Positions 55,484-64,000 of a stretch of 64,000 bases of DNA are shown here, in pieces. Position 1 is the first letter of the stretch; each line of letters begins with the position of its first letter. The notes beneath the pieces were generated by a model. The model was not told the origin of the DNA and searched no databases. It saw only the letters and a list, made by a program, of their open reading frames with translations. The stretch is from contig JADJOM010000003.1 of NCBI GenBank assembly GCA_016713785.1, positions 124,001-188,000 on the forward strand, written 5' to 3'. A program made the translations under genes and the position numbers. Origin of the DNA: Gemmatimonadota bacterium (GTDB lineage: Bacteria; Gemmatimonadota; Gemmatimonadetes; Gemmatimonadales; GWC2-71-9).

Positions 55484-57445
55484 TCAGGTGGCGGGAGCGG
55501 CCGGGTACAGGGCCCGATACAGCGCCACGTTGCGCTGGATGGTGCGGACGTAGTCGCGGGTTTCCTTGAAGCCGATCCGCTCGACAAACATCTCCGGGTC
55601 ATCGGCGGCGCGGCCCACCGACCAGAGCGGCACCCGGCCGGGGCCCGCGTTGTACGCCGCGAGGGCGCGGACCAGGTCGCCATTGAACCGCTGCAGCACC
55701 TGCCCCAGGTAGAAGGTGCCGAAGCGCAGGTTGAGTGCGGGCTCGTCGAGGTGATCCACCCGCCAGCCGCGGACGCCGAGCTGCCGGGCGATGAGCCGGC
55801 CCGTGGCGGGCATCACCTGCATGAGCCCGCGGGCACCCACCCGCGAGCGCGCCCCGGCATTCCACGCCGACTCCTGCCGGATGAGCGCGGCCACCACCAG
55901 CGGATCAACCCCGATGGCCCGGGCCTCGGCGGCCAGGTTGTCCTCATAGTGGCGCGGGTAGAGCAGCCGGTAGGTGCGCGCATCGCGTGGGGCGCCGCGG
56001 GCCAGGGCCGCGCGCGCGCTGGCAATCGACGCGTCCGGGTCGCCGAGGCGCCGGAAAGCATCGGCCACCGAGAGCAGGCGCTGCGGGGAGCGGACCCGCT
56101 CGGCCGTGAGCCAGGCGCGCTCCCACGACGCTTCCTCGACCATGCCCGCGGCCTTGAGCAGGCCGATCCGGCTCATGGCGCTGTCGACATCGAGGAAGTG
56201 GGTGAATCGGTCCGGCGCCGCGGCCGGCTGCCAGCCGGGGCGGCCGAGGCGGGCCGCGCTGGCGTAGGCGTAGTAGGACACGGAGTCGCGCGCCATCACC
56301 GACTGCCACAGCAGCGTGGCGCGGCTCGTGTCGCCCGCCTCACGCAAGGCGCGTGCGGCCCAGTACCCCGCCGCGAGGCCATCGGCGCCCGCGTCGAGCT
56401 GGTGGATGCGGCTCCACTCCGCGGCCGCCTGGTCGATCCGCCCTTCCTCATACAATGCGAGCGCGGCGAGGAATCCCGCGCGGCCCACCGAGTCGGCGTG
56501 CGGATAGCGGGTGACCAGCGCCAGCCACGGTTCGCGCGCGTCGCGGTGCGCGCCGTCGTCCCAGGCGAGGCTGCCGCGCAGGAAGAGCGCACGCGGCGTC
56601 AGGACCGAGTCGTCGGGGACGCGCTGCAGCAGCCGGGTCAGGGCGGCGCGGGCGGCGGTGCGTTCACCGAGGCGGGCCCGGGAGGCGGCTTCGCCGTACA
56701 GCGCGTCGGCGCTGAGCGGGGAGGTGGCCGGGATCCGGTGGAAGGTGGTGATGGCCTCGCGGTGCCGGCGGAGCGAGGCCAGCGCCCGGGCATAGGCCAG
56801 GAGGTCGGCGGGCTCAGCGGGGCCGCGCCGCACCGCCCGGGAGTAGAGCAGGGCCGCCTCGAGCGGGAGCCCAGACCGGCCGGCCAGCCGCGCCACCTCG
56901 AGCGCCTCCTGTGGCGTCAGCACGACAGTGGGTGAGGCGAGGAACTTGAGCGCTTCCTGCGCCGCCGGGGTGCCAGCGCGCTGTCGCGCGAGGCGCAGCA
57001 GGCCGTCGCGGAGGCCCCGGCGCTGGGCGTCGGTCCGCGCCTGTCGCAGCCGGAGCCGGGTGGCGTCAGTGAAGAGGCCGAGCGAGTCGAAGGTGCGCGC
57101 GGCGCCGGCGAGGTCGCCGTCGCGCTCCCGCGCGGTGGCCTCGGTGACCCCGATCCGTGCCCGGACCACCGGCAGCTGGATCCGGGCGTAGAGGTCACTC
57201 CGCTCGAGGGAATCCGCCGACAGCGCGGCGGCGCGGAGCAGCAGCCAGTCGGCGATCTCGGGGGCGCTGTCGGCGGCGGCGCGCAGGTGCACGCCCGCGT
57301 CCGGCCGCCGGCTCTCGCGCGCCCGGGCCAGCGCGGCCCGCACCGGTGCCGGATCGCCGCCATCATCCGCGAGGAGCGGCAGCGGGGCGGCGCCGAGCAG
57401 GCCGGCGAGGAGCAGGAGCGGAAGACGCGCGCGGGTGGAGATCAA
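55484..57445 (-). CDS. Soluble lytic murein transglycosylase
   Basis: Periplasmic peptidoglycan lyase of 653 aa. The TTG start (with an in-frame stop 9 bases upstream) gives a signal peptide [20 protein letters not shown] long helical repeat region (about 30-480, tetratricopeptide-like) precedes the SLT domain (about 490-640) with catalytic Glu in [14 protein letters not shown], then [14 protein letters not shown] and [11 protein letters not shown]. It cuts glycan strands to anhydro-muropeptides. Confidence 0.94.
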   Translation of the reverse strand: MISTRARLPLLLLAGLLGAAPLPLLADDGGDPAPVRAALARARESRRPDAGVHLRAAADSAPEIADWLLLRAAALSADSLERSDLYARIQLPVVRARIGVTEATARERDGDLAGAARTFDSLGLFTDATRLRLRQARTDAQRRGLRDGLLRLARQRAGTPAAQEALKFLASPTVVLTPQEALEVARLAGRSGLPLEAALLYSRAVRRGPAEPADLLAYARALASLRRHREAITTFHRIPATSPLSADALYGEAASRARLGERTAARAALTRLLQRVPDDSVLTPRALFLRGSLAWDDGAHRDAREPWLALVTRYPHADSVGRAGFLAALALYEEGRIDQAAAEWSRIHQLDAGADGLAAGYWAARALREAGDTSRATLLWQSVMARDSVSYYAYASAARLGRPGWQPAAAPDRFTHFLDVDSAMSRIGLLKAAGMVEEASWERAWLTAERVRSPQRLLSVADAFRRLGDPDASIASARAALARGAPRDARTYRLLYPRHYEDNLAAEARAIGVDPLVVAALIRQESAWNAGARSRVGARGLMQVMPATGRLIARQLGVRGWRVDHLDEPALNLRFGTFYLGQVLQRFNGDLVRALAAYNAGPGRVPLWSVGRAADDPEMFVERIGFKETRDYVRTIQRNVALYRALYPAAPAT

Positions 57446-57580
57446 CGGAATTCACCCAGTCGAGGGAGGCCGGGAACCGTGAGCGCAGGAGCCATGCCAG
57501 TGCGGACGTACCGAACATAGGGCGATCTGGCGCCGGACACCACCAGCGGGACCCCCGGGTGCCGTCTATCTTTGCCCGCC

Positions 57581-58657
57581 ATGACCAGCCCGCTCTTCCA
57601 TTGGGACGCGGTCCCCCTCGTCCTCGGGGCGCTGCTGGGGCTGACCGCCGGCTCCCGCCGCTCGGCCGCCCGTGTGATGGCCGGGCTGGTGCTGCTCGGG
57701 CTCGCGTTCGCGGGCATCCGGGTGGCCACGGCGGGGGCGATGCCCTTCAGCGCGCTGGCGCGGTCGTTCCAGGTCGTCACCCTCGCCCTCCTGGCGGGTG
57801 GTGGTCTGCTGCTGTGGCGGTCACGGCCCGTGCTGGCCGATGCCCCGGTGGCCACACGGCCCGCATCCGACATCGATGCTCCGGCGTTCCTCGTCCACCT
57901 GCTCGCGGCGTGCGTAGCCGCCGGCGCACCCCACCTGCACCTCTTCCTGCCCGCGCTGGTGGTGTCGGCGGCGAGCGGCTGGCGCTGGTCGCGCCCCGGC
58001 CGATGGCCGATCGTGATCGCCCCGGTCCTGCTGCTGCTCTGTGCCTGCTGGTACCTGCTCGCCCGGGTGGCCGGACCGCTCCCGCTCGCGCTTGCGATGC
58101 TCGGGGAGGCACCGTACAGCGCCGCGTTCGAGCTGGGCATGGCGGCGGCGCTGCTGGGGTGTGCCGGGGTGCTGCTCGGGCTCGCCCCCTTCCATATGAT
58201 GGGACGTGGCCCACTGACCCCGATTCTCGGTGGGCTGCTCCTGGTCCGGGTGGTGGCGGTGGCGCTGCCGGGCGGGCTGGAGCACTGGCAGCCCGTGGCG
58301 TATCCGGTGGTGGTGCTGACCGCGGTGTTCGCCGCGGCCCGGCGCCGGGACGACCTGGCGCTGGTGGCGCTCGCCGGCGTCGGCCTCCTCTCCAGCGACC
58401 CGACGGCGGGCTGGTGCGGGCTGGTGGTCCTGGGCCTCGCGACGGCGCTGCGGGGCCTCGACTGGCTGGTCGGCGGGGGCCGCCGACTGAGCGGTGCGGG
58501 GCAGGGGCTCGTCGGGACCATGGCACTGGCCGCCGCCGCGGCGCTCGCGCCGGCACTGGCGGGCGGCCTCTCCGCCGAAGCGATGTACACCGCGGTGACG
58601 GTCCTGCTGGCCGCCGTGGCGTTCGCGCGGGTGCAGGGTTCGGCGGTCACGCGTTGA
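57581..58657 (+). CDS. Polytopic membrane protein, NuoN/proton-channel-like in part
   Basis: Membrane protein of 358 aa with about ten hydrophobic helices. [21 protein letters not shown] recalls the PFHxW region of NuoN/NuoM/Mrp antiporter subunits, but the rest is not clearly alike and no nuo genes are near. ATG 57581 follows TATCTT by 8 nt, with no Shine-Dalgarno. It lies 32 bases before the superoxide dismutase gene on the same strand. Confidence 0.75.
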   Translation: MTSPLFHWDAVPLVLGALLGLTAGSRRSAARVMAGLVLLGLAFAGIRVATAGAMPFSALARSFQVVTLALLAGGGLLLWRSRPVLADAPVATRPASDIDAPAFLVHLLAACVAAGAPHLHLFLPALVVSAASGWRWSRPGRWPIVIAPVLLLLCACWYLLARVAGPLPLALAMLGEAPYSAAFELGMAAALLGCAGVLLGLAPFHMMGRGPLTPILGGLLLVRVVAVALPGGLEHWQPVAYPVVVLTAVFAAARRRDDLALVALAGVGLLSSDPTAGWCGLVVLGLATALRGLDWLVGGGRRLSGAGQGLVGTMALAAAAALAPALAGGLSAEAMYTAVTVLLAAVAFARVQGSAVTR

Positions 58658-58682
58658 CCCCGATCCGTGGCCCGTGGATATT
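58654..58682 (+). promoter_or_regulatory. Promoter of the superoxide dismutase gene
   Basis: TTGACC (58654-58659), 17 bases, then GATATT (58677-58682), 7 nt before the ATG at 58690. The -35 overlaps the end of the preceding gene. Confidence 0.65.
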
Positions 58683-58689
58683 TGGCGAC

Positions 58690-59433
<744 letters not shown>

Positions 59434-59519
59434 GCCGTGCTGGACCCGCGCGCGCGATCGCGCGCGCGGCTGGACGCGCGCACTCTGGTGCGCGCCGGAC
59501 CTGCGCAAGGATCTCCTGG

Positions 59520-59978
59520 ATGTCGATGCCCGCCGTGGGCGCCCCCGCCCCCGACTTCACCCTCGCCTCCACCAGCGGCAGCACGGTGACCCTCTCCGCC
59601 CTCCGCGGCCGGAACGTGCTGCTGGCGTTCTTCCCGCTGGCGTTCACCGGCGTGTGCACCAGGGAAGTCTGTGCGTTTACTGAGGACTACGCCCAGTTCC
59701 AGTCGGCCGACACGGTGGTGCTGCCGATCAGCGTGGACTCGGTGCCCACGCTCAAGGAATTCAAGGCCAAGGAGAAGCTCGGTGTGGAGCTGCTGAGCGA
59801 CTTCAAGCGCGAGGTGAGCCGCGCGTACGGCACGCTCCTGGAAGACAAGTTCTTCTCCAATCGCGCGTACGTGGTGATCGACCGGACCGGCACGGTGCAA
59901 TGGACCTTCGCCGAGCTGACCCCGGGCACCCGCCGGGAGAACACCGAGCTGCTGGCGGAGCTGCGCAAGCTGGGGTGA
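59520..59978 (+). CDS. Peroxiredoxin, BCP/AhpE-like
   Basis: Thiol peroxidase of 152 aa. The peroxidatic Cys is in PLAFTGVCT (PxxxTxxC), and another Cys five positions on (CTREVC) resembles the resolving Cys of BCP/PrxQ. No signal peptide, so cytoplasmic. ATG 59520 has AAGGA about 8 nt before it. It follows sodA by 86 bases on the same strand, and together they remove superoxide and peroxides. Confidence 0.93.
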   Translation: MSMPAVGAPAPDFTLASTSGSTVTLSALRGRNVLLAFFPLAFTGVCTREVCAFTEDYAQFQSADTVVLPISVDSVPTLKEFKAKEKLGVELLSDFKREVSRAYGTLLEDKFFSNRAYVVIDRTGTVQWTFAELTPGTRRENTELLAELRKLG

Positions 59979-59998
59979 GCCCCGCCGGCCGCCTCCCG

Positions 59999-60050
59999 GG
60001 ACCGCCGACCGCGCGTCGCAGTTGACTCGGTCGGCGGTCCTCTGCTTTTT
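59999..60050 (+). terminator. Terminator after the peroxiredoxin gene
   Basis: Perfect 13-base stem (GGACCGCCGACCG and reverse complement), 16-base loop, then TCTGCTTTTT. It ends 9 bases before the next ATG. Confidence 0.85.
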
Positions 60051-60059
60051 CCCCCCGTC

Positions 60060-62279
60060 ATGCGCACCGATTCGCTGGTCCTCCTCTCCCGTCCCGACAA
60101 GTGGTATCTCGGCGCCGGCGACGGCCTGGTCTGGGCGCCGCCCTTCCCGGCGTGGCACGACACCCCGGGCTTCTGGGACGACGCGCACCTGCTGCAGTAC
60201 CCGGTGGGGCCACTGTTCACGGTGAGCTTCGTGGAGGCCGGCGGGGAGGCCCTGCCCGCGCGCGCCGACGCCACCCACTGGACGCCCGCGCACCTCGCGC
60301 TCGACTACCTGCTCGCGCCCGGCCTGCACGCGCGGGAGGTGCGGAGCGCGCCGGGGGAGCGGTGCCTCGCCTCCGAGTGGCACCTGGAGAATCGCTCCGG
60401 GCGGAGCTGGGAGTTGCAGGTGGTGCAGTGGACCGCGGTGGCGGGCGAGTCGGTGCCGGACGACGGTGTGGAGCTGGCGGGGGAGGGACTCCGCCTGCGT
60501 CGCCAGCTGCGGGACCGGAAAGACCAGGCGGTGGAGGTGTGGCTGCAGTACGGCCTGGGCCCGCGGGCCGTGCGCCGGGCCGCCGTCCGGTCCGAGCACT
60601 CAGGACCCACGCCGAACTTTACGCTGACCCCATTCTACGACCGGTGGACGGTGGCGGGCGGGATGCGGGAGGAGATCCATCTCGGCGGGATCGACCGCCG
60701 CGGGCTGGTGTACCTGGGCCTCAGCCGCCGGCTGGTGGTGCGGCGGCACGCGAGCGCCCGCTTCGTGGCCACCGTGCAGGTGGAGGTGGCGCCGGCCGCG
60801 GGCAGCGCCGTGCCGGGCCCGGCAGCCGTCGCGGTGCGTGGCTCGCCGAGCGGTCGGGCAGTACGCCAGTGGAAGGCCTTCACGACCGAGGTGCCGCGGT
60901 TCCGCTCCAGCGACGAGCACTTCAACCGCTACTGGTGGTACCGCTGGTACGGGTTGCGCCTCAACCGCGTGCCCGCCGGTCTGGGCCAGTACCGGCACCC
61001 GACGGTCTGCGAAGGCATCGGCTACTTCCACCAGCCGATCAGCTACTCCACCATGTGCCACATCCGGGAGCTGCGCTGGTGCGGCACGCCCGCCTGGGCC
61101 CAGGGCGTGGCGCACACCTTCCTCGACCGCCTGCGCCCCGACGGCTCCATGCCGGGCCGGGTGTACCTGAACCATCTGGTGCAGCCCGACTTCTACCACG
61201 CGGACTGGGGCGGGGCGGTCGCCGACCTGCTCGACTCCCACCCCGACCCGGCCTGGCTGGCGGCGATCACGCCGGCCCTGGCGGCCTACGGGGAGTGGCT
61301 GGTCCGCACCCGCGACGCCGAGGGCAGCGGGATGATCGACGTGGTGGACCAGTACGAGACCGGGCAGGAGTACATGTCGCGGTACGAGGCGGTGGACCCC
61401 GACGCCGACCGGTACGGCTGGGAGAATCGCCTCCGGCTCAAGGGCATCGACGTGACGCTCTACGCCTGGCGGTTGTTCCAGCTGCTGGCGGAGCGCGGCC
61501 CGGATGCCGGGACGCGGGCCACGTGGGCCGGGCGGGCGGCGCGCACCGCGGCCGCCATCCGCGAGCGGATGTGGGACCCGGGGCTCGGGATGTTTTCCGA
61601 CCTGGACCCCGCCACGGGCGAGCGGACCCGGGTGAAGGCGGCGGTCTGCTTCTATCCCTACCTCACCGACCTCGCGGGGCCCGCCCACCTCGAGGGGTTC
61701 GGGGCGCACCTCTTCGATCCCGCCGAGTTCTGGACCCCGTTCCCGGTGCCCAGCTCGAGCGTGGACGACCCGCGCTACAGCCCGGACGCGGAGTGGAAGG
61801 GCAAGCGCCACGTCTGTCCATGGAACGGACGGGTCTGGCCCATGACCAACAGTCACGTCATCGACGCGCTGGCGCGGGTGGTGCGCCTGCACCGGCCCTC
61901 CTGGGCGCCGCAGCTGGTGCACCTGCTGCGACAGTTCGTGCGGATGATGAGCGTCGGGGGTGATCCGGCACGGCCCAATTGCTTCGAGCACTATCACCCG
62001 GTGACAGGCCGGGGCAGTGTGTATCGTGGCATCGACGACTACCAGCACTCCTGGGTCAACGACCTCCTGGCCCGGCACGTCGCCGGCCTGCTGCCGCGGG
62101 GCGCGGAGGGGATGCTGGTGGATCCGCTGCCCTTCGGCGGGCGCACCGAGCTGCGGGGCGCGGTGGTGGCGGGGCACGCGGTGGACGTCGCGGTGCAGGA
62201 CGGGCGCTTCGAGGTACGGGTCGAGGGGCGGAAGGCAGGGACGGGGCGGGTGGGCCGCGCGCTGGAGGTGCGGTGGTAA
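60060..62279 (+). CDS. Glycoside-hydrolase-like protein with (alpha/alpha)6 barrel
   Basis: Cytoplasmic protein of 739 aa. The N-terminal half (about 1-270) is beta-rich. The C-terminal half (about 290-700) looks like the six-hairpin barrel of GH63/GH15-like and glycogen-debranching enzymes: NRYWWYRWYGLR, FYHADWGGAV, CPWNGRVWPMTNSHVIDAL. The acid/base Asp or Glu cannot be fixed by eye. Its end overlaps the next, also GH-like, gene. Together they may act on glycogen or another alpha-glucan. Confidence 0.78.
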   Translation: MRTDSLVLLSRPDKWYLGAGDGLVWAPPFPAWHDTPGFWDDAHLLQYPVGPLFTVSFVEAGGEALPARADATHWTPAHLALDYLLAPGLHAREVRSAPGERCLASEWHLENRSGRSWELQVVQWTAVAGESVPDDGVELAGEGLRLRRQLRDRKDQAVEVWLQYGLGPRAVRRAAVRSEHSGPTPNFTLTPFYDRWTVAGGMREEIHLGGIDRRGLVYLGLSRRLVVRRHASARFVATVQVEVAPAAGSAVPGPAAVAVRGSPSGRAVRQWKAFTTEVPRFRSSDEHFNRYWWYRWYGLRLNRVPAGLGQYRHPTVCEGIGYFHQPISYSTMCHIRELRWCGTPAWAQGVAHTFLDRLRPDGSMPGRVYLNHLVQPDFYHADWGGAVADLLDSHPDPAWLAAITPALAAYGEWLVRTRDAEGSGMIDVVDQYETGQEYMSRYEAVDPDADRYGWENRLRLKGIDVTLYAWRLFQLLAERGPDAGTRATWAGRAARTAAAIRERMWDPGLGMFSDLDPATGERTRVKAAVCFYPYLTDLAGPAHLEGFGAHLFDPAEFWTPFPVPSSSVDDPRYSPDAEWKGKRHVCPWNGRVWPMTNSHVIDALARVVRLHRPSWAPQLVHLLRQFVRMMSVGGDPARPNCFEHYHPVTGRGSVYRGIDDYQHSWVNDLLARHVAGLLPRGAEGMLVDPLPFGGRTELRGAVVAGHAVDVAVQDGRFEVRVEGRKAGTGRVGRALEVRW

Positions 62280-64000
62280 GGCGGGTCGCCCTGGTCAGCG
62301 CGGGGGACGAAGGGCGGGCGGCGGCGGAGTGGCTCGGTACGCTCGAGGGGATCGCGGTGGACCTTCACGCGGACCTCGGCGCCGTGGCCCTGCAGCCGGT
62401 GGACCTGCTCTGGGTGCACGCGATCCTCCCGGGGGCCCGTCCCGACCTGCCGCGCTGGCTGCGGGCGGGGGGCCGGCTGCTCTGCACCCTCGACGCGGCG
62501 CGGCTGCCCGCGCGTCTCGGTCTCGAGCCCACCCCTCCCGACGAGCGGCGTGAGGCGGAGTGGTGCCACGCTGCGGACGAGTTCTGGCTCGAGGAGTACC
62601 GCTCCTTCCTGGCCTTTCCGCACCTCCGGGGCCTCGGCGCCTTCGGACCCCATCCGCTCTTTGACGGCCTGCACCAGGGCGCCTTCACCTGGGCGCCAGC
62701 CGAGGGCGAGCGCTACACCGCCGTGAGTTACCGGCGTACCCGCCCCGCGCGGGGCCGGGTGGTGGCGGTGGAGCGCTCGTTCATCCACCTCAATGCCGAG
62801 CGCGCCGTGGCCTGGGAACAGGCGGTGGACGATGGCGGGCTCCTCTGCCTCGGCGCCTACGTGCCCCTCGCCGCCCCCGACCCGCTCCTCGCCCGCCAGC
62901 TGCGCGCCGTGCTGGCCAACGCCATCCGCGGCGACGCGATCCCGCACGCCACCCGGGCGGCCGCGGCGACGTGGTGGCCGGGGCCGCCGGTGGAACGACA
63001 GCAGGAGCTCGACCTCTTCCCCGAGGCGTCCACGCCGGATGCGCCCGCGACGCCGGGCGGCGGCCCCCGCCGCCCCGGGGCCGACGCTGCCGGCGCCGTA
63101 TGGGACGAATGGCCGCCCTCCGCCTCTCCCCTGACGTCCGAATCCCCGGCCCGGAGCGACGAGCCCTGGACCCTGGCCGGCCGCCGCGTGCTGGCGGTGG
63201 GCCGCGAACGCGGCGGGCTGCAGGAGGCCTGGATCCACCCCTATCGCATGCTCCGTGAGGCTCGGCTGCTGGTGGATGGGCGGGACCCGGAGGTGCTGAG
63301 CGTCCGCGTGGCGCCGGACGAGGTGGTGCGGGTGCTCCGCGCGGGCAACGTGGAGCTGACGGAACGGGTGAGCACCGCGCTGGAGCAGGGCCTGCTGTTC
63401 TACAGCCTCGTGGCCGACCTGGGGATCCCCCTCGCGCTCTCCTGGTCCACCGACTTCCGGCGGATGTGGCCCTACCCGGCGGGCAGCTCGCGCGTGGCCG
63501 TGCTGGCTACGGAGGAGCAGCGGCTCCGGCTCGGCCTCAGCGAGGAACCGCCGGTGCTCGAGGTGCGGGGCCTCCCGGCGCAGCTCGAGCTGACGGGCAC
63601 CGATGCGCCCGAGGGGGCCGGCGTCGTGGCGCGGGGCGCGGGCCGCCTCTCGCTGGTCTTCGCCGGCGGGAGCGATGCCGCGGAGGTGGACCGCGCGCTC
63701 GACGCGCTGGACCGGCGGAAGCTGCGCGCCATCCGGCAGGAGCGGATCCTCCACGCCCGCCGGCTCGAGGAACGGATCACCCGGCTCGAGACGCCGGACG
63801 CGACCCTCGACCGTGCCTTCGGGTGGGCCAAGGTCCGGATGGACAGCTTCCTGGCCGAGACGCCGGGGGTGGGGCGCTCGCTCCTGGCGGGGTACGCCGC
63901 CAGCCGGCCGGGGTGGGGCGATGGCCGCCCGGGCTATGGGTGGTACTTCGGGCGCGACGCCTGCTGGACCGGCTTCGCCACGCTGGCAATGGGCGACCGC
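62273..64000 (+). CDS. Glycogen-debranching-like protein, 3' end outside window
   Basis: Open from GTG 62273 to the window edge: 576 codons with no stop. The first 400 residues are a mixed domain of unknown type (VRRVALVSAGDEGRAA, WVHAILPGARPDLPRWL). The last visible residues, GYGWYFGRDACWTGFATLA, match the start of the barrel of amylo-alpha-1,6-glucosidase proteins (WFFGRD). The start overlaps the previous stop, so the two genes are coupled. It is an acidic, Ala/Arg-rich protein with no signal peptide. Confidence 0.82.
   Translation, partial: MVRRVALVSAGDEGRAAAEWLGTLEGIAVDLHADLGAVALQPVDLLWVHAILPGARPDLPRWLRAGGRLLCTLDAARLPARLGLEPTPPDERREAEWCHAADEFWLEEYRSFLAFPHLRGLGAFGPHPLFDGLHQGAFTWAPAEGERYTAVSYRRTRPARGRVVAVERSFIHLNAERAVAWEQAVDDGGLLCLGAYVPLAAPDPLLARQLRAVLANAIRGDAIPHATRAAAATWWPGPPVERQQELDLFPEASTPDAPATPGGGPRRPGADAAGAVWDEWPPSASPLTSESPARSDEPWTLAGRRVLAVGRERGGLQEAWIHPYRMLREARLLVDGRDPEVLSVRVAPDEVVRVLRAGNVELTERVSTALEQGLLFYSLVADLGIPLALSWSTDFRRMWPYPAGSSRVAVLATEEQRLRLGLSEEPPVLEVRGLPAQLELTGTDAPEGAGVVARGAGRLSLVFAGGSDAAEVDRALDALDRRKLRAIRQERILHARRLEERITRLETPDATLDRAFGWAKVRMDSFLAETPGVGRSLLAGYAASRPGWGDGRPGYGWYFGRDACWTGFATLAMGDR

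Overview
This is a very GC-rich (roughly 70 percent), gene-dense bacterial chromosome segment. It has no phage, transposase, rRNA or CRISPR. An alternative complex III operon, a ceramide-type sphingolipid operon, many Tat-exported redox proteins and short -10-like hexamers a few bases before start codons together suggest Gemmatimonadota. That assignment is an inference from gene content, because no marker gene such as 16S is present. Many operon genes overlap by an ATGA, GTGA or TGATG junction, and I used this to choose several starts.

0-5 kb: a large GAF/PAS hybrid histidine kinase cut by the window edge, a TrmJ-like RNA methyltransferase and a small unknown protein. 4.5-12.2 kb: the complete act operon (actABCDEF) for alternative complex III, which oxidises quinol and reduces a cytochrome c or copper protein. 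It has a good promoter and a CRP-like palindrome, and ends at a perfect bidirectional terminator with no oxidase genes attached. 12.2-15.2 kb: an ECF sigma/anti-sigma pair, a cysteine-rich protein and a cupredoxin lipoprotein that carries the same kind of CRP-like palindrome.

15.2-19.4 kb (minus strand): a four-gene operon of serine palmitoyltransferase, a GNAT-like acyltransferase, an SDR reductase and a PAP2 membrane enzyme. I read this as bacterial ceramide synthesis plus a head-group step. It diverges from an exported M6 metalloprotease with a dockerin-like tail and its coupled lipoprotein. 22.4-27.1 kb: two small glycosyltransferase-like genes and an arsenic operon (arsR, arsM, arsN2-like, acr3, arsC) with two near-identical ArsR operators. 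27.1-30.7 kb: a TetR regulator and soxYZ with an MBL protein and a rhodanese. 30.7-34.9 kb: an amidohydrolase and an IorAB-type molybdenum hydroxylase. 35-42.1 kb: a polyamine ABC importer (potABCD), a class III aminotransferase and an aldehyde dehydrogenase, which together look like polyamine uptake and breakdown.

42-64 kb: an exported truncated haemoglobin, a four-domain rhodanese, a PAS-GGDEF protein and a 1.1 kb gene-poor stretch with repeats. These are followed by an ArsR-SRPBCC fusion and an efflux operon whose ABC ATPase is broken by a single-base frameshift. Next come a cold-shock protein with a candidate small RNA upstream, an Aer-like chemoreceptor, tRNA-Ala, a lytic transglycosylase, a membrane protein, a Tat-exported Mn superoxide dismutase, a peroxiredoxin and two glycoside-hydrolase-like genes, the last cut by the window end.
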